A stretch of 64,000 bases of DNA from Pseudomonas saponiphila (GCF_900105185.1 NZ_FNTJ01000003.1:186001-250000), one strand, 5' to 3'; shown: positions 44,797 to 54,800, numbered from the stretch's first letter. The notes: generated from the sequence alone by a model not told the origin. Translations and numbers: made by a program.

Positions 44797-46386
44797 TCAG
44801 CGTGGAATCTCTTTCCGGATTACCTTTGCGTGGTTGGTGGATGTCTTCATGTTCAGCTCCAGAACCTTTCGCGCGGCGGAAGCTTCGTCGTAGTAGCGAC
44901 CAGCGTAGATGTACCACTCACCCTTCTTCGAGTTCCGGGAGGCCAGGAAGTCATTAACACCATAGGCCTTCAGATAGAGTTGGAATTTCTCCCAGCTGGG
45001 CTTGTCGGTGTAGGTGTAGAGAACATCAAAGACCTCACGAGTTTTCACCTGCTCGACAACAGGGGCTCCGGCAGATGCAACTGCATTGGTAGTGCCGCCA
45101 GCAATAACGACATCCTGCGGCTCACGGCCAGGTTCGATTGCAGGCTCAAGTTTGGGTTTGAACGTGGTGATGGTCACGGGCTTCGACGCTACCGCGGAAG
45201 CCAGAGGTTTTGCAGCCGATTGGGCAACTGGGGCAGGGGCAGTCGGTGCTGAAGGGCGAACGCTCTCATCCGCATAAACACGACGCCCCGTGATGACCGG
45301 TGCGACGACTGAGGACTTCTCAATGGTCGCAACACTTTCGATGCCGGCCAACTTGGTTCGAGCTCGGCTGGTAATCAGGTTTTGCTCAGCAGCGAGTCCA
45401 TTCTTAACTTCCGCGATGCGAGCTTGCTTTCGCGCCTCGATCTCATTCTTCTGTTCCGCCAGGCGGGATTCCTGCTCGCGCACAAACCTGTTGAATTCCT
45501 CACTCTTCGCGAGGCTTGGTTCGGCTGACTGGACCTTCTGCTGCTTCAGCATTTCACCAACTGAAACCAGTCGATCAACTTCAGTCTTCGCGGTCGCCAC
45601 CTGAGCCTCTTTGAGCGCAATCTCCTGAGATGCACGCGCCCTAAGAGAGGCGAGCTGCTGTTCAAGATTGGCGATCTCAGTTTCGAAACGAGCCTTGGTG
45701 GAAACCAGTTCTTGCTCAGCAGAAGCCATCGTTCCGCGTGCATTGGTCACCTTTGTGGCGTTCTCAACAGCGAGTTGGAAGCGCTGACTTTCGAGAATCT
45801 CGTTCTCCTGAGAGCGAAGCTTCTGCGTCGCGCGTTGAAGCTCTTCCTCTTGCCGACTTCTCGAATCAATCAGGTCACGGGTCGATTTCTCTGCGGATGA
45901 GACCAGTGACGAATACTCGGTTTCAATTGCGGCAAGTTTCTCAGTGGCTTTGCGCTGTGCATCCAAAAGCTCTGCATCACGCTCGTTTTCAAGCAGTGCT
46001 TTCCGAACAGCAAGCTCAGAATCAGCCTTTGCGATTTTGGCCTGAGTCTTACGCGAGGCGTCCTGGAACTCACCAACACGCGCCGCTTCGGACGAAGAAG
46101 CTGGAGCCGGGCTCAAGTCATTCTCGTAGGCTGCGTTGGCAAGGCCCTGCTCCAATGCCCGCCGCTGCTTTTCCAAGGTATCAATCTGGCCTTGGAATTC
46201 ATTCATCTGGCGTTGATAGAGAATTTGCGCCTCTGTGTAACGCTGAGGGGCGAGACCATCCTGATAACGCTGGTCGTACTGAGACTGGGGCTCCAACGCC
46301 AACTCAGCCGGCTTCTTGCCAGTTGAACAGCCGGATAGGGCTATCGAAGCGGCCAGCACAGTGAGTAGATAGGGAGTCTTCATCAT
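44797..46386 (-). CDS. Coiled-coil lipoprotein with SPOR-like C-terminus
   Basis: A 529-residue protein. The signal peptide ends in the lipobox LSGC (Cys20 of MMKTPYLLTVLAASIALSGC), so it is an outer- or inner-membrane lipoprotein. Residues ~50-340 are long coiled coil (repeated Glu/Lys/Arg/Gln-rich heptads). A Pro/Ala/Val-rich linker follows. The last ~75 residues (YTDKPSWEKFQLYLKAYGVNDF...GEWYIYAGRYYDEASAARKVLE) resemble a SPOR peptidoglycan-binding domain. The overall plan suits an envelope-spanning structural protein, for example of a secretion or pilus system. It sits between the two partition-type loci with its own terminator. Confidence 0.65.
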   Translation of the reverse strand: MMKTPYLLTVLAASIALSGCSTGKKPAELALEPQSQYDQRYQDGLAPQRYTEAQILYQRQMNEFQGQIDTLEKQRRALEQGLANAAYENDLSPAPASSSEAARVGEFQDASRKTQAKIAKADSELAVRKALLENERDAELLDAQRKATEKLAAIETEYSSLVSSAEKSTRDLIDSRSRQEEELQRATQKLRSQENEILESQRFQLAVENATKVTNARGTMASAEQELVSTKARFETEIANLEQQLASLRARASQEIALKEAQVATAKTEVDRLVSVGEMLKQQKVQSAEPSLAKSEEFNRFVREQESRLAEQKNEIEARKQARIAEVKNGLAAEQNLITSRARTKLAGIESVATIEKSSVVAPVITGRRVYADESVRPSAPTAPAPVAQSAAKPLASAVASKPVTITTFKPKLEPAIEPGREPQDVVIAGGTTNAVASAGAPVVEQVKTREVFDVLYTYTDKPSWEKFQLYLKAYGVNDFLASRNSKKGEWYIYAGRYYDEASAARKVLELNMKTSTNHAKVIRKEIPR

Positions 46387-46469
46387 AATCCTTCAGATCG
46401 AGGCCAGACTTACGGCACACACACAATTCACTAATAACGCGACTTAGGTGGCCTATTTAAGGCAACCAG

Positions 46470-47336
46470 TTAGAGCTCTACATCAATACCCATTCTTTCC
46501 AGCAGGCCGGCGAACTGCTCATTGTTGGTCATAGCGAATCCTGCCTGCCAACCGGATGGGGTCTTCTTGATGATGCATGTATAACCAGTGTGCTCACTTA
46601 TGATCCGGGCAAGACGGTCAACGTCTGGGTCACCGCTGCCGAGATCAGCTACAGGCTTTGGCTTATTGAGGACTTCATTGATCTTCTGCTGGAGCCTCTT
46701 GTAAGACCACTGCCCTCGTACTGCCGCGGATGCCAGTTGGCGTTGAACCATGTTCGACTCAACGGAACAGAGCAACCGGCCGTGGGAAGCTGACAGCTTT
46801 CCGGAGATGAGATGGTCCCTGACCTGAATATCCAAGCCGACCAGGCGGATATAGTTCGAGACATAGCCACGAGACTTGCCAATCGACTCGGCAATCTCAT
46901 CATGAGTAAGCCCCTTCTCTTCCCACGCCTTTAGAGCGTTAGCTTCCTCGATGGGATTAAACTGCTCTCGTTGAATGTTATCGACGATGGAGACGAAGCT
47001 GGCCTGTTCCTCGGTGTAGTTGGCCACCAGGCAGTTCAGTTCATGAAGCTGTGCCTTCTGCGCACCTCTCCAGCGCCGCTCGCCGCAGACAATGGACCAG
47101 CCACCTGCGAGGCGGGGTGTCACGATCAGCGGGGTGATGTTTGTTCCGGCCTTGAGAAGGCTTGATGCTATTTCGTTAATCGAGGCATCAGAGAAATCTC
47201 GCCTGAACTGCCACGGCCCGCGATGCAGCTGGTCAACATCAATTCGCCGGAAGGTCAGCGGAACCTCGCCAATCCCGAAGGTTTTGATGGATGCGAGATG
47301 CTTGTGGTCGTCGTCGGATGGATACACGTGTATCAC
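46470..47336 (-). CDS. Second ParB/Spo0J-family protein
   Basis: A 288-residue protein with the ParB domain (WSIVCGERRWRGAQKAQL, SIVDNIQREQFNPIEEANAL) and a complete HTH (LTHDEIAESIGKSRGYVSNYIRLV). It is closer to chromosomal Spo0J/ParB than the parB at 42410 and has no adjacent ParA. The start appears to be GTG at 47336, inside a palindrome GATACACGTGTATC (47321-47334). It may be a transcription regulator or nucleoid-like factor instead of a partition protein. Confidence 0.85.
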   Translation of the reverse strand: MIHVYPSDDDHKHLASIKTFGIGEVPLTFRRIDVDQLHRGPWQFRRDFSDASINEIASSLLKAGTNITPLIVTPRLAGGWSIVCGERRWRGAQKAQLHELNCLVANYTEEQASFVSIVDNIQREQFNPIEEANALKAWEEKGLTHDEIAESIGKSRGYVSNYIRLVGLDIQVRDHLISGKLSASHGRLLCSVESNMVQRQLASAAVRGQWSYKRLQQKINEVLNKPKPVADLGSGDPDVDRLARIISEHTGYTCIIKKTPSGWQAGFAMTNNEQFAGLLERMGIDVEL

Positions 47337-47378
47337 TCACTTTGGCGTGAAACGGATACACAGACCATAACGCCAAAG
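47321..47378. promoter_or_regulatory. Palindromes at the start of the second ParB-like gene
   Basis: GATACACGTGTATC (47321-47334) overlaps the start region. CTTTGGCG and CGCCAAAG (47340-47347 and 47371-47378) form a spaced inverted repeat upstream. They may be binding sites of the protein itself. No experiment or comparison supports this here. Confidence 0.35.
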
Positions 47379-47406
47379 ATGAGAAATACCAGCAGTAATT
47401 AGCAGA

Positions 47407-48069
47407 TTAGTCGACAGACCGTTGCTTGGCAGCAGCGCGTGCCAATTCAACTGACGCATCATCAATGAAGCCCCAAGGCTTCGGAGATGGCTTGAAGGAG
47501 ATCAGCAGGGCAGGGGAGGGGCCACGCTCGGTGTATGCAAGTGGCTGACAGATGAACTTACAGTTGTCGTCTGGAACCACCTGGTTGAATACCAGCGCGT
47601 CGATGATCGGCTTACAGGCCGCAGCTACAGCCTCAGTATCGAGCAGCGCTGATTCAGCGGTGATATAGACCTCTTCAACAATCAGCGGGAACCGGCAGCG
47701 CTGCTGCCAGGCGTAAATGAGCGCACGGTTTTCCAGAACGACTGCCTGTACCCGCTTCTTCCATGTGTCTTTTAGGGCAGATGCCTTAGCGTCATGCATC
47801 CGTAGGGATACGTTCAGCGAGAGCAACATTGCCCCGCTGAAAATGAAGGTCAGCGTACCCAGAGACTCATCGCTTACTACTGCATCGTAGCGACCATCCT
47901 TGTTCGCTTCCTGAACCTTCTTTGCCCTGAGGACAGCTTTCGATGGCTCCCTCTTGGGGAGCTTCTGATCAGCTGCGACAGAAGCTGCATTAGTGCCGGA
48001 TTTGGTGTGCGCGATGCGCGCCAGGAATGAGGGGTCAGCAGCGAAGGCCGCCCGATGCTTCTTGTTCAA
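47407..48069 (-). CDS. Hypothetical protein with a possible RusA-like fold (220 aa)
   Basis: The C-terminal ~110 residues (FPLIVEEVYITAESALLDTEAVAAACKPIIDALVFNQVVPDDNCKFI) recall RusA Holliday-junction resolvases, where an acidic residue cluster, a Lys, DAL and a DD pair occur in this order. The first catalytic segment is not well kept, so activity is uncertain. The N-terminal ~100 residues are basic and unrecognised. The start is TTG at 48069, with AGGAG eight bases upstream. Confidence 0.5.
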   Translation of the reverse strand: MNKKHRAAFAADPSFLARIAHTKSGTNAASVAADQKLPKREPSKAVLRAKKVQEANKDGRYDAVVSDESLGTLTFIFSGAMLLSLNVSLRMHDAKASALKDTWKKRVQAVVLENRALIYAWQQRCRFPLIVEEVYITAESALLDTEAVAAACKPIIDALVFNQVVPDDNCKFICQPLAYTERGPSPALLISFKPSPKPWGFIDDASVELARAAAKQRSVD

Positions 48070-48142
48070 CTCGATTACTCCTTAGCTCGAACCACAGTAA
48101 CGGCAGAAATATTTTGGTTCTGAGCCCCGGTGTTGGCCGGAT

Positions 48143-48170
48143 TTGGACAGTGCATCGCGGCTATTAAATA
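48143..48170 (+). promoter_or_regulatory. Putative promoter of the chemosensory operon
   Basis: TTGGAC (48143-48148) and TAAATA (48165-48170) with 16 bases between, about 20 bases before the cheY start. It is the only plausible promoter between the divergent gene at 48069 and the operon. By eye. Confidence 0.35.
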
Positions 48171-48190
48171 ACAAATGGAGTCCGCCCCGC

Positions 48191-48583
48191 ATGAGCAAAA
48201 TTAAAAAGGTGCTGATGGTCGATGATGCCCCGGCTATGAGAAAGGTCGGCGCAAAGTTCCTGTCTGCGCTCGGCCTGGAAGTAGTAACGGCACAGGATGG
48301 CTTTGAAGCCCTCGAAGTCATTAGGCGCGAGGAACCAGATGCATGTTTCATCGACGTAGACATGCCCAATCTGGATGGCCTGCGCCTTGTATCCATTCTC
48401 AGGGCCAACCCCGAATTCGGGAATCGACCAATCGCCATGTTGACCAGCGCAACGACTGCATTCGACAGGCAAAAGGGATTCCTTGTTGGCGCGGACCTGT
48501 ATCTGACAAAGCCGTTTAGCGGTGAGACCATCAGTAAGGCCTTTGCGTCCATGGTTGAGATCGCAGAGGGTGCCCATGAGTGA
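48191..48583 (+). CDS. CheY/PilG-like response regulator
   Basis: A 130-residue single receiver domain. Acidic pocket DD in VLMVDDAP (residues ~10-11), phospho-acceptor Asp in CFIDVDMPNLDGL, Thr/Ser in LTSATTAF and Lys in YLTKPF. It resembles PilG/PilH of the Pil/Chp system. ATG at 48191 after GGAGTCC; the longer frame to 48143 includes the promoter and is not preferred. It is the first gene of a six-gene operon and likely the output regulator phosphorylated by the CheA-type kinase. Confidence 0.87.
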   Translation: MSKIKKVLMVDDAPAMRKVGAKFLSALGLEVVTAQDGFEALEVIRREEPDACFIDVDMPNLDGLRLVSILRANPEFGNRPIAMLTSATTAFDRQKGFLVGADLYLTKPFSGETISKAFASMVEIAEGAHE

Positions 48584-49055
48584 CGATTTCAAGAACGGGC
48601 GCTACAAGCTCGTTGGCTACCGCATAGGCGAATCTCTGTGCCTATCGCCAAGCCGGTCTATTTCCGCGGTGATGAAAGTGCCGACCAACCTTGTGCAGGT
48701 TCCTGGAACCAAGCCTTGGATACTCGGTGCCTCGAAGCTACACAACGAACTCATCCCGTTCATCAACATCGCCCGATTTCTGAACATTCAGTCCCGAGGC
48801 GACGTACTCAATCAGCCGATCCTGGTTGTCCGTGGCCCAAAGGGCGTGGGCAACGTGGGGCTGCTCGTCGATGAGCTGATTGGCATTTACCCAACCGGGA
48901 CCATGGAAGACGTTCCCCAGAGTGATCTTCGAATCCCGCCAGGCCTTGGTTCTTCATTGGCCGGTGTTGTCTCGGGTAGCGGCAAGGTGTGGGCCTTGAT
49001 CGATCTCCTTCAGCTTGTGAGCGACGAAAAGCTCCAGAAAATTGACCTTAACTGA
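48576..49055 (+). CDS. CheW/PilI-like coupling protein
   Basis: A 159-residue CheW domain: KNGRYKLVGYRIGESLCLSPS, KPWILGASKLHNELIPFINIARFLN, LLVDELIGIYP and DLLQLV. It would couple the receptor to the kinase. The start ATG at 48576 overlaps the cheY stop (ATGAGTGA). Confidence 0.85.
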   Translation: MSDDFKNGRYKLVGYRIGESLCLSPSRSISAVMKVPTNLVQVPGTKPWILGASKLHNELIPFINIARFLNIQSRGDVLNQPILVVRGPKGVGNVGLLVDELIGIYPTGTMEDVPQSDLRIPPGLGSSLAGVVSGSGKVWALIDLLQLVSDEKLQKIDLN

Positions 49056-49065
49056 GGCGCAACAG

Positions 49066-51060
49066 ATGTCTAATTCGACCCCCCTCGTACCACTCACCGC
49101 TATCTTGATGATCGCAGCCAGCATCGGTGCGGGTTGGACAGGCTACGAGTACAACAAGAGCGCAAAGGCTGACGCCTATTACCTGGCTGAGTCCTCGGAG
49201 CTGCGCTCTGCTGCACTTCAGGCGATCTATCTCAGCGAGCGAGCTGCTACTGATAGCAACCTGCTTTCCGAGCTGGAGAAGCTGGAGGCTAGTGTCGAGC
49301 AATCGTTCGGGCGCATTCAGAATGGCGATCCCATAAATGGCATCTCGCCCGCGCCGGCCGCCCTCCAAAGTCAGGTCTCGAATCTGCGTGGTACTTGGGA
49401 GTCCATTTCCGCGAACCTCGGCAAGATTCTGTCCTCGCGAGGGAATACCGAGTCCTATACGCGCGCAAAGACCGAAACGAAACAGGCGATCGATGCTGCC
49501 CTGGCTGATGCAGAAGCATCCTTGTCTCGGATGAGCACTCTGCCGGCCAGCGACTCCCAGGAGAAGGTCCTGACTGAAGCGGTGGAGTCCCTCCGAGAGG
49601 CAGCCTCCATCCTTGGCCGTGATGGCGCTGACGCCGATGTGCTTCGCGCTGCGGAATCTGGCATCAGTAGCTTCCTCGGCTCCATCAGCTCGATTGGTCG
49701 AAACCTGCCTCAAGACAAGCAGCTGTTCGACTCTCTCACCAAGGCTTACCGTGGCGCTCAAGCCGCTCAACGCCTAAACATCAAACTGGTTGATAGCGCC
49801 ACCGGTGCCAAGGCAAACATTCCCCTGGCCCGTGCTATCTGGGTTGAGCGCGATAGCTTCAAAGCCGCATCGCAGTCGCTCGTCGAAACGGCCAAGGCTC
49901 TGCCAAACACCCACGTTGTATCCCCACTGATTGTTGGCTCCTTGGGTGGTCTTGCCGTCCTCATGGCGCTGTTCACGTCTGTGCTTGCCCACTTCGCAGC
50001 TACCAGCCGCGCCCAAGCTGTTGAGTCGCGTGGGAACTCGATCATCGGCTCTCAGAAAGAGCGCTCGAAGGAACTGTCGATCCTGCTGAACGACATCAAC
50101 GAATTCGGTCGCGGCATCATCAACCACGAAGTCACCGATGACCGGGAGTCGACCAAAGAGATTGCCAAGGTGCTCAACCTTGTATTCGGCAAGATCCGGG
50201 AGATCATCCAGGAGTCCGATCAGACGATTTCCGGACTGGCCGCTGCGTCTGAGCAGACGCTGGTAACTGCCCAAAACGTCTCGCGTAACCGACAGGAGCA
50301 GCAGCGTGCCCTGGAGCATATCTCCAGCCTGTTTGCTGACATGAGTAGCTACGTCGAGGTCATTCAGGAAGTGACCAGCCATACCCTGAATGTTGCCAAC
50401 GAAGTATCGACAAAGGTCGGGGCCGGCTCGGATGCGGTAGCCAAGGTGCACGAGGGGATTCTGCTGATTGCAGACCACAACGTCTCGATTCAACACCGCT
50501 CGAAGAACATGATCGAGTCCTTCCAGACCCTGGGCCGTGTTTCTTCTGTTGTGAACCAAGTGGCCGACCGCAGCGACCTCGTTGCCTTCAACGCTCACCT
50601 GGTAGCAGACCAGATCGAGGGCAACGACGAAGTGGCCCACGCGATGAACAAAGCAGCTGAAGCGATCACCGTTCTTGCTCATCAGTGTAAGCAGGCGGTC
50701 GGCGAGATCGACATCCTGCTGAAGAACATGCACGAGTCAGCTCGGGATACACAGTACGCCGTTGATAGCTCGCAGCGTGAAATCGACGGCCTGCTGGATC
50801 GTTCTGCTAAGGCGCAGTCCGCCCTCTCGGACATTTCCCAGATGTCGACTTCGCTCCGCGAGTCTGTAGGCGATGTCACTGAACGCACCCAATCACTCAT
50901 GGCTCAGTCGAGTGAGGTATCCCACACCATGGAAACCGTTCTGAATTACTCGGCTGAAAACGCGGCAGCTTCTGAGCAAACGGCACAGGCAATCACCAAC
51001 GTGAACCGTTCCGCTCAAGAGCTTCAGCGGGTCATTCAGGGCTTCCTCAAAGGTAAGTAA
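49066..51060 (+). CDS. Chemoreceptor, PilJ-like, with divergent signalling tip
   Basis: A 664-residue protein. TM1 (residues ~7-25), an extracytoplasmic helical domain (~28-282, coiled and Ala-rich), TM2 (~283-310, SPLIVGSLGGLAVLMALFTSVLAH) and a cytoplasmic helical hairpin follow the PilJ plan. The hairpin tip, usually like ADQTNILALNAAIEAARAGE, here reads VADRSDLVAFNAHLVADQIEGN (about residues 500-520), so contact residues for CheW/CheA have changed. The start ATG at 49066 follows GAGG; an upstream in-frame ATG at 49042 overlaps cheW. It ends in TAATG overlap with cheR. Confidence 0.85.
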   Translation: MSNSTPLVPLTAILMIAASIGAGWTGYEYNKSAKADAYYLAESSELRSAALQAIYLSERAATDSNLLSELEKLEASVEQSFGRIQNGDPINGISPAPAALQSQVSNLRGTWESISANLGKILSSRGNTESYTRAKTETKQAIDAALADAEASLSRMSTLPASDSQEKVLTEAVESLREAASILGRDGADADVLRAAESGISSFLGSISSIGRNLPQDKQLFDSLTKAYRGAQAAQRLNIKLVDSATGAKANIPLARAIWVERDSFKAASQSLVETAKALPNTHVVSPLIVGSLGGLAVLMALFTSVLAHFAATSRAQAVESRGNSIIGSQKERSKELSILLNDINEFGRGIINHEVTDDRESTKEIAKVLNLVFGKIREIIQESDQTISGLAAASEQTLVTAQNVSRNRQEQQRALEHISSLFADMSSYVEVIQEVTSHTLNVANEVSTKVGAGSDAVAKVHEGILLIADHNVSIQHRSKNMIESFQTLGRVSSVVNQVADRSDLVAFNAHLVADQIEGNDEVAHAMNKAAEAITVLAHQCKQAVGEIDILLKNMHESARDTQYAVDSSQREIDGLLDRSAKAQSALSDISQMSTSLRESVGDVTERTQSLMAQSSEVSHTMETVLNYSAENAAASEQTAQAITNVNRSAQELQRVIQGFLKGK

Positions 51061-51845
51061 TGACCTTGCACATCGCGGCGACTGAAACCGACCAAGCGAT
51101 CCATGACCTGGTTTCGCTGATCGAAGAGCGTTTCTCCATCCAGATCAACTCTGATCGTTTGGACGCTTTCCACTTCGCGGTCAAATCTTCCGCATGCGGA
51201 AGATTTGAATGCGTCGAGACATTGGTTGCCGCGATGAAGGCCGGACTGGTTGACGCCGAAACGTGGTCTCAAATTCTGCATGTGGCCACAAACCACGAAA
51301 CCAGATTCTTCAGGCACCCACCAACCATCGAATTGATCATCGAGTTCTGTCGAAGCAAGACCACCCCCAAGATCCTTTCAGTGGGGTGCAGCACCGGTGA
51401 AGAGCCTTACAGCATTGCAGCGGCTCTTCTGCGAAACGGGCATCCCAGCTTCGACATCCTCGGTATTGATATCTCAGCCCCCTGCATCGAAACAGCCAGG
51501 GCGGGGATTTATCAGTCACACCCGAAGTTGAGCAACGATGTTGCAGTAGAAGTCGGCGAAGGCCGGTCGCGATTCCATAGTTGGATACGCCACATGGTCA
51601 GGTTCGACGTGCACAACATCCTGTCAGATGTGCCAATTGCCATGAGTGCTCCTGACGTAGTGATCACTCAGAACATGCTGATTTATTACCGAGCCGAGAC
51701 TCGCCATCACATCCTGAACCGCCTGGCGCTGGAGCTCCCTAAGGGGGGCTATCTGATTGCCGGCCCCGCTGAAGATGCGGGATGGAAATGCAAAGGCATG
51801 ACTCGAACTGTTCACACGCACGCAGCCGTTTTCAGAAAGGATTGA
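51060..51845 (+). CDS. CheR/PilK-like chemoreceptor methyltransferase, with parS-like palindrome inside
   Basis: A 261-residue protein. The SAM site is ILSVGCSTGEEPYSIA (residues ~102-117), followed by ILGIDISAPCIETARAGIY and DVVITQNMLIYY. ETRFFR before it is typical of CheR. It would methylate Glu residues of the receptor. The start overlaps the receptor stop (TAATG). Codons ~41-50 are formed by the perfect 26-bp palindrome with the core of the candidate parS sites, encoding KSSACGRFE, a stretch with no obvious CheR counterpart. Confidence 0.87.
   Translation: MTLHIAATETDQAIHDLVSLIEERFSIQINSDRLDAFHFAVKSSACGRFECVETLVAAMKAGLVDAETWSQILHVATNHETRFFRHPPTIELIIEFCRSKTTPKILSVGCSTGEEPYSIAAALLRNGHPSFDILGIDISAPCIETARAGIYQSHPKLSNDVAVEVGEGRSRFHSWIRHMVRFDVHNILSDVPIAMSAPDVVITQNMLIYYRAETRHHILNRLALELPKGGYLIAGPAEDAGWKCKGMTRTVHTHAAVFRKD
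51187..51202. promoter_or_regulatory. Candidate parS site 4, inside cheR
   Basis: The core CTTCCGCATGCGGAAG lies in a perfect 26-bp palindrome (51182-51207), the longest of the four. It is about 6.6 kb from parA and inside a coding sequence, which is unusual for a random palindrome of this length. Confidence 0.65.
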
Positions 51846-51847
51846 CC

Positions 51848-54800
51848 ATGACCAGTGCCACGCATAAAGCCCACCTTTCTTGGGTCCGCCCGCCAATCGA
51901 AAAGGCGATCGGTCGCGCACAGGTTGCTCTGGATACCTACTTCCAGAAGATGAAGGTGTTCAGGTCGCCGCCAACTGGCGTTCAGCCTTCTTGGATTGAC
52001 CGGCAACAGCAAGAGGCGAATGAAAAGCTCGGCGTGCTCGGTCAGGAAATTAACCTCATCCACAGCGCCTTGGTGATGATCGGGTCAAAGGGCGGGGCGG
52101 CACTTAGCTCTGAAATGCATGTGATTTCGAGCAATATCCAAGAAAGCATTCTTGATGATGAGCAGAAGGATAAGGCTCTGCTTGCATTGATGTCTGGACT
52201 GGTGGTGCTGCCTAACTACATGAGCATGGTGATCTCTGGAGCACCTGACAGCCCAAGCATTCTTTCCAAGCCTATCAACGAAATTCGTGAGATCCGTGGC
52301 GTTCCTCTTCTTGTTGAAGAGAGCCTGTTGCCAAACCTTGCCTTCAGTTTCATCGATCCCCCTCTCAAGGACTTGGCCGTAGACCCGGCCCACCGTGACC
52401 GAGTGTTCGAAGCATCTGCAAAACCCTTCCAGGCCGCATTCGGGTCATGGATCGGGACTCAGAGCAAAGAGTCACTCCGTGAAATGAAAGGCATCCTGAC
52501 CGATCTACAGACGGTGACAAACTCGCAGGAGATTGGCTGTTACTGGTGGGCTGCTGGCGCGCTCGTAGACCTGCTCATTGCCGGTAGTCTGAGGCATAAC
52601 AACAACACCGTCTCTCAACTGCGCACTGTGTCTGTTGCCATTCAGAAGGGCAGTTTTGGAGGGGAAAGCGCGGCCCTAGAATCCCTTGGGGTTGAGCGTT
52701 TCAAGTCGCTGCTGTACGTCATGTCCTTGGCGAAAACGCAGACTGACGAAAGTGAAGAAGTCCTGGGCCGTTTTAACGTCGCAACTGGCGTTGATAACGA
52801 TAGCCTGAAGTCCCTACAGGCCAAGCTTGACCGCTCATCAGAAGCAACCGCACAGACGGTTGCCCTTGAAGTTGAGTCCCTACTCTCGCACGCAATGGCT
52901 GCAATCGGCAGGGCGGTATCTGCGACCAAAGAAGATGTATTTGGCATTCAGATCGCCAGCTTCCTTACGGCTATTCGGGATCTCGCGAATATCTTCTTCA
53001 TGGTCAACGATGAAGAATTGGCTTCGATCGCTCGTACAGCCGCTACCCGTGTGAGCGAAGACTCGCAAATGTCGGACATGACTACTGAGGTTGTCGAAGC
53101 CCTGAAGTCCGACCTGCTCTACCTCGATGCACGTCTCAAGAACCTTGCCGAAAATGAAGCCACCAGGGCGCTGGGTATCGAGGGCGTAGCTCCTGATGTG
53201 ATCAGCGGCATAGTGTCTGAATCGCTCAAGGTGCTTGTGAGCGTAAGACGCCCGATTGCCCTGCATGTGGACAGCGGTACCGCTCAGGAAGGGCTGCGCC
53301 AAGGGCTGGAAGAGCTACTGAGTGTTGCATCTGTTACGAGCTTCGCAGGTGCCAGCAAGGTCGGTGCGATCCTCAAGGGTGTCGCGCATTCGATGATCAG
53401 CATGCTTGACGGTGGAACGCTGTCCCAGTCAGAAGCCTACGAAAATGCTGCGCGGGCCCTGGTGGCTGTCGAGCTCTACCTTGAGTCCATCCATTCCGGC
53501 TTTGAACCTGATCCGAGCATCCTTACTTCGGCGATCCAGGCACTGTCGAAGAACGGTATCGAGGTCGGCGAGGTTGAAGCCCCTACCCAGTCAGAACTGC
53601 TGACCATTTTCGAAAACGTCAGCGCCAGCGCCGCAGATGATGAAGACACGCTGCTTCCTGAAATCCAAGAGCTGCGCCATGTCTTCGAGGCCTTCGCGCA
53701 ACTGCCGAACTTCACGGATCAGGCCCAGCTGCAAACACTGCACATGGCGTCGGACCGTATTGCAATGGCAGCTCGTATTCGAGGCGTCGAGCCTCTGGCT
53801 AAGTTGAGCAAGGCCATTGCCCACTTTGCCAATGAGGTCTACAGCGTTGCTCGTGACGAAGAGTTCGACACGAACGCAGCAGTTGAAGCTGCGAAGGAAT
53901 CTGCCGCATTGATCTTGCGCTGCTTCGATGAGTACGCAGCAAAAGGGGCAGCAGCAATCTTCGTTGCAGACGTGGCCATCCGCCTGATCGACATGGTAGA
54001 CACCGCCCGGCGAGAGGTAGAGACGACTGAAGATGCCGCTCCAATTGAACCTGAAGCACACCAGAACGAATCGGTGGATCGCGTCAGCGAAATCGACACC
54101 CCTGTTGATTCCCAAGAGATCCGAGAAGTCGAAGGTTCGGAGGTGATCCTCGCGAAGGAGGCTGAAGGCGAAGAGGTCGAATATCCCGAAGGCACTGATG
54201 CATTCATGATGCAACTCTACCGGGCTGAGTACAAAGCGAACCATGACAGCCTGGTTGCCATGTTGTCCTCAGAAGCCCCCAAGCTGGATGACCATGCGTG
54301 CCGGCTGGTCCATACGCTCCGTGGATGCTCTGGTTCTGCGCAGTGCATGCCTCTCAACCGCGTGTTCGCAGTCCTCGAAAATCGCTTGAACGAGATTCGG
54401 ACTTCTGAAGTCGAGCTGACGACTCACGATTGCGCGCAGATTATTGAACTGCTGAACGAGTGCATGGAATTCCATCTTGCATTCCCGTGGCAGGCAACCA
54501 CCCAGCTTGAAGATGCCTGGATCGATATGGCGAAGTCGATCTGCGGAACCACTGAGGAAGCAGTTTATGAAGAGGTCGCGGTACCAGCCGTACCGGCCGA
54601 AGATCCTCCAGTAACCACCGCTACTGATCAAGTTGACTCTGTTGAGCCAGAAGCAATCGAGGTCGAGGTCGAGGTCGATGCAGTTGCGCCAGTTACGGTT
54701 GATGAAGTGACAGAGACTGTCGCCGAGCAGCCACAAGCTGAGGTTGAGGTTGAAGTTGAGGCTCAAGTGGAAGTCGAGCCCGAATATCAGGCTCCGATCC

